Notes: generated from the sequence alone by a model not told the origin. 64,000 nucleotides of DNA from Clostridia bacterium (GCA_018434325.1 JAHDPO010000004.1:1-64000); one strand, 5' to 3'. Shown: positions 42,622 to 51,655, counted from the stretch's first letter. Program-made: numbers and translations.

Positions 42622-43143
42622 ATGAAAAAATCATTCGCGCCAGCGACGCTTCTTATCACTCTTTGCCTATTGCTCACAGGCTGTTCGGCAAGTGAGAGCG
42701 CCGATGGCACCCTGAAAATTACGGAGATTTACGGCACCTATGAAGGCTCGGGAAGCACAACGAAATATGAGGTTGAGCGGATCGAAACTGATATAAAAAA
42801 CCAACGGTACCTGTTTATAACGGGTGATGCGAGAGAAATCCAAGGTGAATTTGATGGCATTGTCATTACCTTCGAAGAGGATGAAGAGGATACCATCCGG
42901 TACGAGAACATGCATACCGCCTCTAACGGCGAGCTTGTGTACAATTCCGACACAGGGCAATGGGAACACAATGCGGATTATCCATTAGGAACGGTAAGCA
43001 CTGCCGTTGTCTTTACAAAGGACGCAGACGGGACTCAAGCGACATTCGTTTTTACCCAGACATTTGAAAGAGATCACTTTGAAAACCCCGAACCGTCCGA
43101 CGGCGTGAACGAATTTACCCTTTATCTGACCAAAACAAAATAA
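42622..43143 (+). CDS. Small lipoprotein of cargo operon
   Basis: 173 residues; lipobox LLTGCSA. Mature part has two repeated beta patterns, LKITEIYGTYEGSGSTTKYE and TVSTAVVFTKDADGTQATFV. No known family. GAGGAGGAAAACCC precedes ATG 42622; in-frame sequence upstream is in the hairpin region. Fourth lipoprotein of the operon. Confidence 0.68.
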   Translation: MKKSFAPATLLITLCLLLTGCSASESADGTLKITEIYGTYEGSGSTTKYEVERIETDIKNQRYLFITGDAREIQGEFDGIVITFEEDEEDTIRYENMHTASNGELVYNSDTGQWEHNADYPLGTVSTAVVFTKDADGTQATFVFTQTFERDHFENPEPSDGVNEFTLYLTKTK

Positions 43144-43169
43144 GCCCATTCGAAAGGTAGGTGTAACTT

Positions 43170-43724
43170 ATGGAAAATACCAAGCCATCGCTATTTAGAA
43201 CGATTTTTGGCATGATGATCAACCCGGGGGGAACATTGAAAAATTCCATGCTCACCACAAAATGGTATTTTTCCGTCGCGGTGTCGGCGGTAGCCTTCGG
43301 CCTGTTTTTTGGGCAGACAGGGTTTGATCTTTATAAAACAGGACAGAAAGGATTGGAGTTTGTCCTGCTCTCGGGAGCCATCGGCCTTGCTTACGGACTA
43401 CTGGTCATTCCTCTCATCGGATTTATTATCTGGACAGTTTTGAAGCTGTCCAAGGGAGAGCGGAAAATGAAAGAGACCGTATCGGCTTTTTGCCTCAGCT
43501 ACAGTGGGGCATTGATTTATGGTTTGATTGGACTTGTTTTTTCCCTTGCATTGGGCTGGAAAACCTCTGTGGCGTTTGGCGTGACAGGCGTATTATGGGC
43601 TATCGGCCCCATGATTATTACCATCAGGGATCTGACCGGCGGGAGAAATGCCCTAAGCGTCCCCATTGCTACGACAGTAGGCATAGCGGTACTTATTTCA
43701 TGGTCAGTTCTTGGGAACATATAG
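43170..43724 (+). CDS. Yip1-like membrane protein
   Basis: 184 residues with about five membrane helices (about 28-48, 62-84, 103-124, 128-150, 160-182). The opening TIFGMMINPGGTLKNSM and WIIWTVLKLSKGERKMKETVS-like middle (LSKGERKMKETVSAFCLSY) match the Yip1/YIP family of bacteria. GAAAGGTAGGTGTAACTT precedes the ATG. Often found near zinc-ribbon membrane proteins; role unknown. Confidence 0.6.
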   Translation: MENTKPSLFRTIFGMMINPGGTLKNSMLTTKWYFSVAVSAVAFGLFFGQTGFDLYKTGQKGLEFVLLSGAIGLAYGLLVIPLIGFIIWTVLKLSKGERKMKETVSAFCLSYSGALIYGLIGLVFSLALGWKTSVAFGVTGVLWAIGPMIITIRDLTGGRNALSVPIATTVGIAVLISWSVLGNI

Positions 43725-43736
43725 GAGGTGAAGCAG

Positions 43737-44294
43737 TTGGAAAATGATAAACAGACAGGAGAAAAGGGACGGAACTTTGTACGGCGGTTATGCTTTATCG
43801 CCATAGGAATCAGCGCCTTCTCCGACCCGATGGAGCGTTTAAACCCTTACGATATGATATTTGGAGCATTGGTTGGTCTTTTGTTCGGCTGGCTATTCAG
43901 AAAATTTCTTAGGAGCTTTTTAAGCCTGTTCAATGGTAAATTAAAAAAAGAAAAGGGCAAGAAGCCCATCTGGGATGCTGTAGACAGCGGTATGCTTTTT
44001 TTGGTTCCCTTCACGGTCATGCTGTTGCTTGCCGTCTATTATCTGAATTGGTCTGAGACACGAGGATTTGTTGCGGCAGGTATTATGGCGGTAGGGACAG
44101 CGGCAGCTATAGAGTTTGGCAAAGCAAAGGGCAAGCAGGAGATCAAAAACACCCTGGCGACCTCAGGAACATCCTTCCTGTTCTCCTTCCTGTGGACTCT
44201 GTCCTATGCCTATATGGCAAAGGCGCCCTCACTGATTGAGGGCGGAGTTAGGCTGATTAGAGGAATTGTATCGGGAGGGGGTGTCGGATTATGA
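43737..44294 (+). CDS. Membrane protein of cargo operon
   Basis: About 185 residues with four or five hydrophobic segments (about 18-35, 44-62, 89-105, 110-130, 147-165) and basic loops; no family recognised. TTG 43737 lies seven bases from AGGAGG; GTG 43728 is inside that site. The stop overlaps the next ATG in ATGA, so the following large secreted protein is translationally coupled to it. Confidence 0.6.
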   Translation: MENDKQTGEKGRNFVRRLCFIAIGISAFSDPMERLNPYDMIFGALVGLLFGWLFRKFLRSFLSLFNGKLKKEKGKKPIWDAVDSGMLFLVPFTVMLLLAVYYLNWSETRGFVAAGIMAVGTAAAIEFGKAKGKQEIKNTLATSGTSFLFSFLWTLSYAYMAKAPSLIEGGVRLIRGIVSGGGVGL

Positions 44295-47161
44295 AAAAAA
44301 TGATAGCTAGAGTTTTTATCCTGTGCTTTGCACTTATAAACTTGTTGCCCCTTACGGCATTGGCGGCAGGAGATAGTGTGGCCCCTAATAAGCCCTATGA
44401 AAAGGTCGCTGCCCAAAGCGGACGCTGGTATGCTGAAGCGCTTGAGTACAATGGAAAAACAAATCTGGTGGTGGGTTATACCGGAAGCTGGAAAAGCTCT
44501 GAAGAAACTCAGATAGTGTTTGAGATTAAGGAAAAGACCGTGCTGTCGGGTATTTATCTCCCCCTTGAGGGAAACGCGGAGGGTGAGGTTGTTTTACGTC
44601 TGGAGGACGCCGCTGGAAATAGTTACAAAGGCTTCACCCTGGAAAAACAAGCATCCGGCGGAATCAGAGAATCCCGGCAGCCGGGCTCGTCAGAGATCGG
44701 AACCACCTACATTTTCACACCAAACGGCGACATCACCCTACCAAAAGGGCAATATACCCTGTCCGTAGAAGGATCGGGAAATCTGACCGGCGCCTTTTTG
44801 GTGAAGGGCTTTCATTATGGAGCTTATGAGAAATACAGGCAGTCTCTTCTTGCCTGGGAGCAGCAAAATAATCCGGCTAAAGGTAAGGAGGTAAAAACCG
44901 AGCAAGCCTTTGGCAAGGAAGAGCTTAGCAATGACACAGAGGCGGAGTATGACTACAGTGAACAGCAAGCAACCCGTCCTCCTGTGTTTGCGCTGGATGC
45001 GGAATATCAGATTGATGAAATTATCGTGAGTACTTTTAACGACGGCAAGGGAGCCTCTCCCGGCAAGATCTCAATTATGGACGCAAACGGGAAGACGGTG
45101 TATTCCGGCCAATCCTACGGGGTCAGTATTGAGAATATCGCCAACGGGGCATGGAAGATTGCTCCCGCTATGCTGCTGCCTGCCGGTAATTATTCCATTG
45201 CCCTGTCCCAACCGGAGGTTTTAAGCTACGATCAAGCTGGCGAACCTCTCTTCTATGTAAAGGCTTCTCTTCCCGTGCAGCTTCGGGAAGATTTCACAGG
45301 AACCTACAGAATAAATCTGGATACTTATAAAACAAGCACCTTGAAGGGGGCAGTGACAGAGAAAAGCAGCAGTTTTTCCCTGAAGGATTTTGAGCTTACG
45401 GTTCTGGATAAAGGGACGGAGCTAGAGCTGATTGGACAATACGAGGGTCTGCCTTTTTCCCAACGCTGTGAAATCGTAGAGGAAACAGCAGAAAAAATTG
45501 TTGCCCGGTTTGACTTCGCCGCTGATCTTACTAAGCTGCCCTACAAGGCTAAGATTTCGGCGAAAGCGACGGTAACCCTTGTCAAAGTTGCTGGCGGCGC
45601 AATACAAATCGGCATAAACGGTACCGGTGTCTACGACCGTGCAGCAAGTGCGGAAAAGGGTGCAGATCACAACACCTATGACTTAAAAGCAGCGGGAATC
45701 ATGGCTCAGCGGGAGCTTCCCCCCTTCGTGATGACGGCGCTTGGAAAGGCTAGCGGAGCGGGAAAGATTCCAGGACCGGACAATGCCTCTCAGGCTGCGG
45801 CAGGCATCCTGTTCCCTCCCCTCGTAGGACTTGTGGTCAGCGTCCTGCAGGAAGCACTCAAACCTAAGGTGCCTGCTAAAGGTGCAGTACGTGACAAGAA
45901 CTGGTACAAGAAGAAATATCCGGGCAAAACCGACGAGCAGATAGCCATGATTATGCTGGGGGATGCCATGGGAAGTACCGACAATCCCGACGAAGGAGAT
46001 GCTGTTTCCATCGGAGACAATGAACGCAGCGAAAGCAGTTCCGGTCCTTCCGATGGAGACAATTTTGGAAGCGATTATGAAGAGGAAGCCGAGCCTATCT
46101 GGGAAACGGAAGAAGCTCAAGAGCCAGAGCCAGAGCCCACGTCCGATGGTGGACAGATTGAAGAAAAACCGGCTACCGAGGCTGATCAATCTGACCAAGA
46201 GCCTGAAACCATGGTAGTGCAGACCTCAGCCAACGGTGCGCAAACCCTGTATGTTAAAGATCCCAAAACAGGTGAATGGGTGGATCCCCAAACAAACAGC
46301 GTTCTGGATATCGAAAAACATGGCGCAGCATTAGAACAGATGAAAAATGAACAAGAGTGGAGCAACAAGGAGTTTGATAAGATCAGCGCAGGAGAAAGCG
46401 AATACGATAAAGCTCTGCGTGACAGTATGAAGAAAATTTCGCAAAAAGAAGATCAGGATAACTATAAAAATATACTGAAAAAGAAGTACGGTACCGACGA
46501 TCTGGAACAAATTTCAACTATCGTTGAAGAGAGGCAGAAAAGAGCTGCTGAATGGGCCAAAACCTGGCGCAGAAACGATAAAGTTCTCGGTGCAATGGAA
46601 GTTGGCGCAGTAGCTGTCGGCACAGCCGCAGACGTGGGTATTGACGGTCTTGCTCTCATCACCCCAGGGGGCACAAAGGTCCGCGCCGGATACAAGGTGC
46701 TTAAGGGAGTAGCAGGTACCATGGCGGATGCCGGAGCAAAGGGAAAAGACGCAGCTACCCTGGCGAATCTTGCTGAGGGTTTGATTAAGGGCGGAGCTGA
46801 TGCGGCTCTTGATAAAATCCCAGGCGGCACCGGTCGCTTAGGTGGGGTGATGAGCACTACTGCCAAAGCGTCTCTTACCACTGCGGGTGAAGCGGCAGGC
46901 TCAGGGGTTGGTGCAGCGTTGCGGGGTGAGGATGTGGGCGAAGCTGTAACCAAGGGTCTAAAAGACGGTGCCTACAAGGCGGCGGTCGGTGCTGTTACAG
47001 ACAGATTAGCCGGCGATCTGCCCAACCCTGTTATTTCAAGAGGTTCTTTTAAAGCCGTGCCAAACCTGAAGAACGTTATTGTCAGCAACACGAGCGCTAA
47101 AAAAATTGGTGCCGCACTGGGAGATGAATATGGTATCAAGCCTGTTGTGCTGGGTGACTGA
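44291..47161 (+). CDS. Large secreted protein with toxin-like C-terminal region
   Basis: 956 residues. A signal peptide (cut near LTALAAGDS) precedes two jelly-roll-like beta regions (about 45-170 and 215-330), a third beta region (about 340-470), a hydrophobic segment near 505-520 (ILFPPLVGLVVSVLQEAL), an acidic Ser/Glu/Pro linker (about 570-640) and a helical Gly/Ala-rich end (about 760-900: AVAVGTAADVGIDGLALI, VRAGYKVLKGVAGTMADAG). The last part is like the pre-toxin segment of polymorphic toxins, but no known toxin fold is visible in the final 50 residues. Longest cargo gene; no family assigned. Confidence 0.55.
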   Translation: MKKMIARVFILCFALINLLPLTALAAGDSVAPNKPYEKVAAQSGRWYAEALEYNGKTNLVVGYTGSWKSSEETQIVFEIKEKTVLSGIYLPLEGNAEGEVVLRLEDAAGNSYKGFTLEKQASGGIRESRQPGSSEIGTTYIFTPNGDITLPKGQYTLSVEGSGNLTGAFLVKGFHYGAYEKYRQSLLAWEQQNNPAKGKEVKTEQAFGKEELSNDTEAEYDYSEQQATRPPVFALDAEYQIDEIIVSTFNDGKGASPGKISIMDANGKTVYSGQSYGVSIENIANGAWKIAPAMLLPAGNYSIALSQPEVLSYDQAGEPLFYVKASLPVQLREDFTGTYRINLDTYKTSTLKGAVTEKSSSFSLKDFELTVLDKGTELELIGQYEGLPFSQRCEIVEETAEKIVARFDFAADLTKLPYKAKISAKATVTLVKVAGGAIQIGINGTGVYDRAASAEKGADHNTYDLKAAGIMAQRELPPFVMTALGKASGAGKIPGPDNASQAAAGILFPPLVGLVVSVLQEALKPKVPAKGAVRDKNWYKKKYPGKTDEQIAMIMLGDAMGSTDNPDEGDAVSIGDNERSESSSGPSDGDNFGSDYEEEAEPIWETEEAQEPEPEPTSDGGQIEEKPATEADQSDQEPETMVVQTSANGAQTLYVKDPKTGEWVDPQTNSVLDIEKHGAALEQMKNEQEWSNKEFDKISAGESEYDKALRDSMKKISQKEDQDNYKNILKKKYGTDDLEQISTIVEERQKRAAEWAKTWRRNDKVLGAMEVGAVAVGTAADVGIDGLALITPGGTKVRAGYKVLKGVAGTMADAGAKGKDAATLANLAEGLIKGGADAALDKIPGGTGRLGGVMSTTAKASLTTAGEAAGSGVGAALRGEDVGEAVTKGLKDGAYKAAVGAVTDRLAGDLPNPVISRGSFKAVPNLKNVIVSNTSAKKIGAALGDEYGIKPVVLGD

Positions 47162-47198
47162 CAGACAATGGATAATTATGTAGAAGGGGGACTAAACG

Positions 47199-48110
47199 AT
47201 GAGATTAAATAAAAAAGAAATGTCATTTTTGGCAAAAACATTCCCCAATTCCAATCCGCTGAGCCTTTTTTCCGGTACCAATACGGCTACGGCGCTGAAG
47301 GGTGATGAGCAAAATACGTTGGAGGAAAAGGGCGTTCTGGCTGGAGGAAAACTTACGCAGAAGGCCGGTAAGTTGCTCAGCGCTGCAGAAAATCCACAGC
47401 GTTGCACAAGGCTTGTATTGAAAGACGGCTCATATTTCATTGAAAAATATGCCTACAAGACCGGTGATGCTTATACCCTGGCAGAAAACGACGGAGGGGA
47501 AGTTCTCCTTTCTCCGCAGGAAAAGCTGGATGAAGCGTTGTTTCAGCTTTCCCAGTGGATCGGCATATCCGATTTGAAAACCTTCGACCTAAACACAGTG
47601 CTTTCAGGAGATGAGCTGTTGGTACTTTTAGCCATAGTGGATATCCGCCGGGCAAATGTGCTGCTATCTTATTTGGGGAGGGAGACAAAAAAAGAAATTT
47701 CCTTTGCACAGATACGCCAGCAGCTTGATCAGCCTGAACCGGGTAGCCTGACTCGCATCCTCACCGGAAACTATAATTACTCCGTTCCTAAAATCGAAGA
47801 TACAAAGGCAATTCTGGATCGGCTTACAACAAAAAAAATTACGATCTTTAATGAAGGATACTCTCTTCTCGGCTCATATGAGGAATTCGCAGAAAAATTC
47901 CTCATACCCCAGACCGTTGTGATGCTCGAAGCCTTTAATCTGACAGAAAAAAATCAAATTGTAGGCGCGGGTGTGTTGTGTGTATGTGCGGGGATACGGG
48001 AAATTGTGTCCATTGTTTTCAGAGAAGGAGCCGTTGAATTCGCTTCTATTTCCGGTCGACAGCTCTTAAAAATGATGGAGGACTTCCTTAATTGCCCAGA
48101 TGTGCTTTGA
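47199..48110 (+). CDS. Cytosolic protein with winged-helix-like start
   Basis: 303 residues, no signal peptide. Residues 1-100 resemble a winged helix: MRLNKKEMSFLAKTF, LEEKGVLAGGKLTQKAGKLL and the wing CTRLVLKDGSYFIEKY. The rest is alpha/beta (LDEALFQLSQWIGISDLKTF, LLVLLAIVDIRRANVLL, FAEKFLIPQTVVMLEAFN). No family assigned with confidence. Placed right after the large secreted protein, it could be a chaperone, immunity or partner protein (inference). Confidence 0.5.
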   Translation: MRLNKKEMSFLAKTFPNSNPLSLFSGTNTATALKGDEQNTLEEKGVLAGGKLTQKAGKLLSAAENPQRCTRLVLKDGSYFIEKYAYKTGDAYTLAENDGGEVLLSPQEKLDEALFQLSQWIGISDLKTFDLNTVLSGDELLVLLAIVDIRRANVLLSYLGRETKKEISFAQIRQQLDQPEPGSLTRILTGNYNYSVPKIEDTKAILDRLTTKKITIFNEGYSLLGSYEEFAEKFLIPQTVVMLEAFNLTEKNQIVGAGVLCVCAGIREIVSIVFREGAVEFASISGRQLLKMMEDFLNCPDVL

Positions 48111-48204
48111 AAGGTAGTCATATCGTCAGGTACCTGGTAATATCACTGCAGATTTATGGGACAGTGATGCACGCTGGGGAAAGGAACTTATCGGGGGAAT
48201 CGTC

Positions 48205-48777
48205 ATGAACGATATTCAAGAGGTAATTCAATGGCAAATCAGTGTGCCGATCTTTAAAAACAGGGTTATTTTGAAGCAGTTGGTAGTTGCGATTGGGATT
48301 CCCTTCGGTCTTGTGGCGTTGGTCATTGGGCTTGCGTCGGGCAGGAGTGTCTACACACTCTATGCGCTCGGGCTGATTGGCACGCTGCTACTTTGCACCT
48401 GTCTTTTCATCATGGCGGTTTATCGGGGAAAGTATGAAGCGGAGTTTATGCTGAATACAAAAGGTGCGTTCTGCCGCACACAGGCAAAACAGGCAAAAAA
48501 GAACCGATTCATCAACGCATTGACGGTTATTCTTGGTATGCTTTCCGGCAGACCCGCCGTGGCAGGAGCAGGATTGTTGGCACAGTCAAGACAGGAGGTT
48601 TTTCTCCGATGGAACCACGTTACAAAGGTAAAATTCAAGCCCAAAAATCACACCATTTTACTACGCGGTGGTTGGACGGAGAATATCGCACTGTTTTGCA
48701 CGAATGAGAACTATACGCTGGCAGAACATTTTGTGCTTGAGAAAACTCGGGCGCTGCAGGAGATGCTCCGTAAATGA
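48205..48777 (+). CDS. Two-TM protein with PH-like domain
   Basis: 190 residues. Two membrane helices (about 28-45 and 52-70) split a soluble part; the C-terminal stretch VFLRWNHVTKVKFKPKNHTILLRGGW is a PH-like strand pattern as in bacterial PH membrane proteins. GGGGGAATCGTC precedes the ATG. Overlaps the next gene in ATGA. Confidence 0.55.
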   Translation: MNDIQEVIQWQISVPIFKNRVILKQLVVAIGIPFGLVALVIGLASGRSVYTLYALGLIGTLLLCTCLFIMAVYRGKYEAEFMLNTKGAFCRTQAKQAKKNRFINALTVILGMLSGRPAVAGAGLLAQSRQEVFLRWNHVTKVKFKPKNHTILLRGGWTENIALFCTNENYTLAEHFVLEKTRALQEMLRK

Positions 48778-49208
48778 AAAGAAAACTCTTACCTCGCATT
48801 CTCATCTCCTTTCTCGGGGTAGCGTTTATTCTTTGGGGAGTTATGAGCACTGCTCTGGGAATTTTAGGGGAACCGGCAACCGCAGCCGTTACCCATATTC
48901 GGCGGGAGGGCGGAGAGCGGAATGATGGCAGACCGGGGCGGTATACTTATAATATCAGCTATACTTTTACCCTGCCCGACGGAAAAGAGATCAGTGGGTT
49001 TACCAAGAAAATTGGGAATGGGGTCTATTTGAAGGCTGACGGAACTGGTAGGATACCTGTGAAATACTTTAAGGAAATGCCCTATCTTAACTCATCAGTG
49101 GAAGACTCGCAGTTCTCAATCAGACAGGTGATATTAATAGGAGTTAGTGTATTATTGATTTTTCTGATGAATAGAAAACTGAAAGATTCAAATATAGTGG
49201 TAGAGTAG
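48774..49208 (+). CDS. DUF3592-like membrane protein
   Basis: 144 residues: one membrane helix near each end (about 8-30 and 117-133) with a beta-rich extracytoplasmic or cytoplasmic middle (YTYNISYTFTLPDGKEISG, IPVKYFKEMPYLNS). This layout is that of DUF3592 proteins. Last cargo gene; translationally coupled to the previous one. Confidence 0.6.
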   Translation: MKRKLLPRILISFLGVAFILWGVMSTALGILGEPATAAVTHIRREGGERNDGRPGRYTYNISYTFTLPDGKEISGFTKKIGNGVYLKADGTGRIPVKYFKEMPYLNSSVEDSQFSIRQVILIGVSVLLIFLMNRKLKDSNIVVE

Positions 49209-49328
49209 AATGTGCAAGCTTGGTAGAGAGGATAAGCTTGCACACTTGCAGAGTTCTGTTTTTATATGGATTTGATACAGGGCACGATAGCTTATGTTAC
49301 TTAAGCCAACACCTGTCATGATAATCAA

Positions 49329-49372
49329 ACACCCCGCCAGTCAACAAAGTTGTTGTGCGGCGGGGTGTTTTC
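49329..49372 (+). terminator. Terminator at right end of element
   Basis: Stem ACACCCCGCC/GGCGGGGTGT with a 20-base loop that holds an inner CAAC/GTTG pair, then TTTTCC. It lies 40 bases before the right junction and stops cargo transcription from entering the host gene fragment. Confidence 0.85.
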
Positions 49373-49395
49373 CGTATTCAGTTTGCGTTTCTTAA

Positions 49396-49414
49396 ATTGT
49401 CCCTATGACACCGT
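49396..49414 (+). other. attR junction
   Basis: Element end ATTGTCCCTATGACA, then core CC (49411-49412), then host sequence GTGGGCTTC. Combined with attL it gives the reconstructed host site TTCC-CC-GTGG and an element attP with 15-base near-perfect inverted arms. Confidence 0.8.
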
Positions 49415-51333
49415 GGGCTTCTTTTGTCACTTATGATTATTATTTGCCAGACCGCTGGGACGTGGAGGAAAAGCTCTCTTTTGTTATAGGAATACCGGAA
49501 ATTGAGGCCTATATCGGTGCCGGCATGTATGTCGAAAGCACTTACAAAAGGCTGGGAGCCATTCTTACAAAACAAAGGGCGGGATATCTGGCTATAACGA
49601 TGTTTATCCTGATATCGCTGCTGGTCTATGCCTTGATTTTGCTGAGAAGCAATCAGCGCCTGCGCAGGGAGATTCAGGAACGAATCTATGCGGAAAATAA
49701 TTTAGGGACGGTTTTTGATACCATTCACGATGGCATTATGATTCACGATGAGGCCGGCAAGATCCTGCATACCAACAAGCAAGCGGCCATCATGTACGGG
49801 CTGAGCCGGGAAGAGATGCTGAATTACAAAATAGAGGGTTTGTCGGCTGATCCGAATATGGCAAAGCGATGGCTTGAAAGGCAAGAGAAAACAATCGACG
49901 GTCAAGGCTACGTTCTTTTTGAATGGGAAGCGGAACGGCCGTTAGAAAAAACCGTATTTGACGTAGAGATTGGCCTGCGCAAAACCCGCTGGTCCGGAAG
50001 GCAAGCCTATGTGGCGGCGGTGCGGGATATTACGGAACGAAAGCAATCCATGGAGAAAATACACCGTCTTGCTTATTTTGACAATTTGACAGGGCTGCCC
50101 AACAGAGCCTACATTATGAACGAATTGCAGGCCAGACTGGATCAGAGCATTGCCGGCTCCGAAACCGGCGCCGTCTTTTTTATCGATGTGGACAACTTCA
50201 AGGTCGTCAACGATACTCATGGCCATTTATTCGGGGATCGGATGCTGGTGGAGATCGCCAAGCGGCTGGATACGCTGTCCTCTCCGCAATTGAGCCTGTT
50301 GCGCCTGGGGGGCGATGAATTTCTGATTCTTGCAGTTAATAGCGCCGAAGAAAGCCAGGTGCGGCGGCTGGCCGATCAAATTCGCGGTTTGTTCGATGAA
50401 GCGATCAGTATCGATAATACCAGCTTCCATATTACCTGCAGTATTGGGGTGGCGGTTTATCCCCGGGACGGCAGCACAATGGAGGAGCTCCTTAAATATG
50501 CTGATTTGGCGGTGTTTAAAGCCAAGAATCGGGGAAAAGACAGATGGGTTTTGTATGACAGCAGCATGGCCCTGGAGCTGTCAAAGCGGACAGAGCTGGA
50601 AAAGCGGTTGCGGGAAGCTTACCGCAAGGGTGAATTCATCTTGCATTATCAGCCCCAAATCGCTGCGAAAAGTGGCCGGGTTGTGGGTATTGAAGCGTTG
50701 ATCCGCTGGCAAAGCCCATTCGACGGCTTGGTTTTTCCGGGAGAGTTTATTACGGTTGCCGAGGAAATAGGGCTGATCAATGAAATCGGCAAATGGGTCA
50801 TCGAAAACAGCTTTGCCTTCGCGAAAAGCTTGATGCATAAAGGGGTTTGTGTTTCCTGCAACGTGTCGCCGGTGCAGTTGAATCAAAGCAGCTTTGTAAC
50901 GGATGTTATAGAAGCCTTTGACCGTTTTGGCCTCAAAAAAGGCAGCGTAGCGCTGGAAATTACGGAATCCTGCCTGGTGGAGTCCTTCGGCGACACTTAT
51001 TCAAAACTGGCAAAATTACGGGACTATGGCATTATGATTTATTTGGATGATTTTGGTACGGGTTATTCTTCTCTCAATTACATGAAGAGTCTGCCCATCG
51101 ATGTGCTGAAGATCGACAAATCCTTTATCGACAATATTACGGCAGACGCTGTTGAAGGACAGATCGTCAAGACGATTGTGGCGCTGGCCCGGGAAATCGG
51201 GCTGAAAGTAATCGCCGAGGGCGTGGAGGTAGAGGAACAGCAAGCCTATCTGGCTGCCTGCGGCTGCAATACCATTCAGGGGTATCTTTTCAGCAGGCCG
51301 GTGACGGAGGCGGAAATTTTGGATTTGCTTTAA
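49405..51333 (+). pseudogene. 3' part of Cache-PAS-GGDEF-EAL gene, cut by integrative element
   Basis: Open frame of 642 codons; all but the first three residues are host sequence. It supplies the end of the Cache domain (FVTYDYYLPDRWDVEEKL), a membrane helix (YLAITMFILISLLVYALIL), PAS (about 95-215), GGDEF with intact RLGGDEFLIL, and EAL with GIEALIRWQSP and LDDFGTGYSSLNYM, both apparently active. It has an ATG made by the element but no good ribosome binding site. Whether the fragment is made while interrupted is doubtful; the sensor is in any case split. Intact form would respond to an external ligand by making or breaking c-di-GMP. Confidence 0.88.
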
Positions 51334-51334
51334 A

Positions 51335-51376
51335 GCAAAAAACCCGAAACTGTCAAAAGGCAGCTCCGGGTTTTTT
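51335..51376 (+). terminator. Terminator after EAL gene, copy 2 of a repeated hairpin
   Basis: Stem AAAAAACCCG/CGGGTTTTTT with inner ACTGTC region; four mismatches in 42 to the hairpin at 31443-31484. Starts at the gene's stop codon. Confidence 0.8.
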
Positions 51377-51431
51377 GTATAGGGATGAAAGAGGAGAATA
51401 GGAGAGTTAAAGAGAGTAGATAGAGTAATTG

Positions 51432-51569
51432 TTATTTCGCTTTTTTGTCTTTGGGTTGTTGCTTTTTGTTTTGGCTTTGATTCATTTTATAGGTTTTGCT
51501 TTGGACGAATTCATTGGCGAACTCTTGACTGGACTGCTTAAAATTACCTTTTTTCATCTGATCTTTCAT
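51432..51569 (-). CDS. Small basic hydrophilic protein (45 aa)
   Basis: MKDQMKKGNFKQSSQEFANE begins a 45-residue protein ending in KKQQPKDKKAK, almost without hydrophobic residues. AAGGAGG is present but 14 bases from the ATG; an ATT at 51578 in the same frame would have five bases of spacing, so the true start could be there (rare codon). It has the look of small spore or nucleic-acid-binding proteins, but no family can be named. Own transcription unit, convergent to the EAL gene. Confidence 0.55.
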   Translation of the reverse strand: MKDQMKKGNFKQSSQEFANEFVQSKTYKMNQSQNKKQQPKDKKAK

Positions 51570-51655
51570 GTAAGGAATCGCCGCCTCCTTCTGTAGTTTA
51601 CTATAGTAGTGGCCAAAATTAGAATCTTTTATTCATAGCTTTTAAAATTAGGGAA

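Larger units (their letters stand above)
33291..49412. mobile_element. 16.1-kb serine-recombinase integrative element
   Basis: Inserted inside a Cache-PAS-GGDEF-EAL gene. Left junction ...TTCC-CC-ACGG, right junction ...GACA-CC-GTGG. The shared core can be CC (33289-33290 and 49411-49412) or CA one step away; either restores the host frame. Circularising the element would give arms GTCCCTATGA and TCATAGGGAC around a short centre, the form of a serine-integrase attP. Contents: recombinase, TnpW-like protein, relic gene, RepA-like ATPase, repeats, DUF6809-like protein, XRE and LuxR-type regulators and a membrane/lipoprotein cargo operon. No relaxase or mating genes are seen, so it is not self-transmissible as read. 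Confidence 0.9.

Noticed and set aside
33291-49412. Integrative conjugative element or prophage
   Set aside because: No relaxase, coupling protein, type IV secretion genes, or phage structural genes were recognised; only a serine recombinase and a RepA-like protein.
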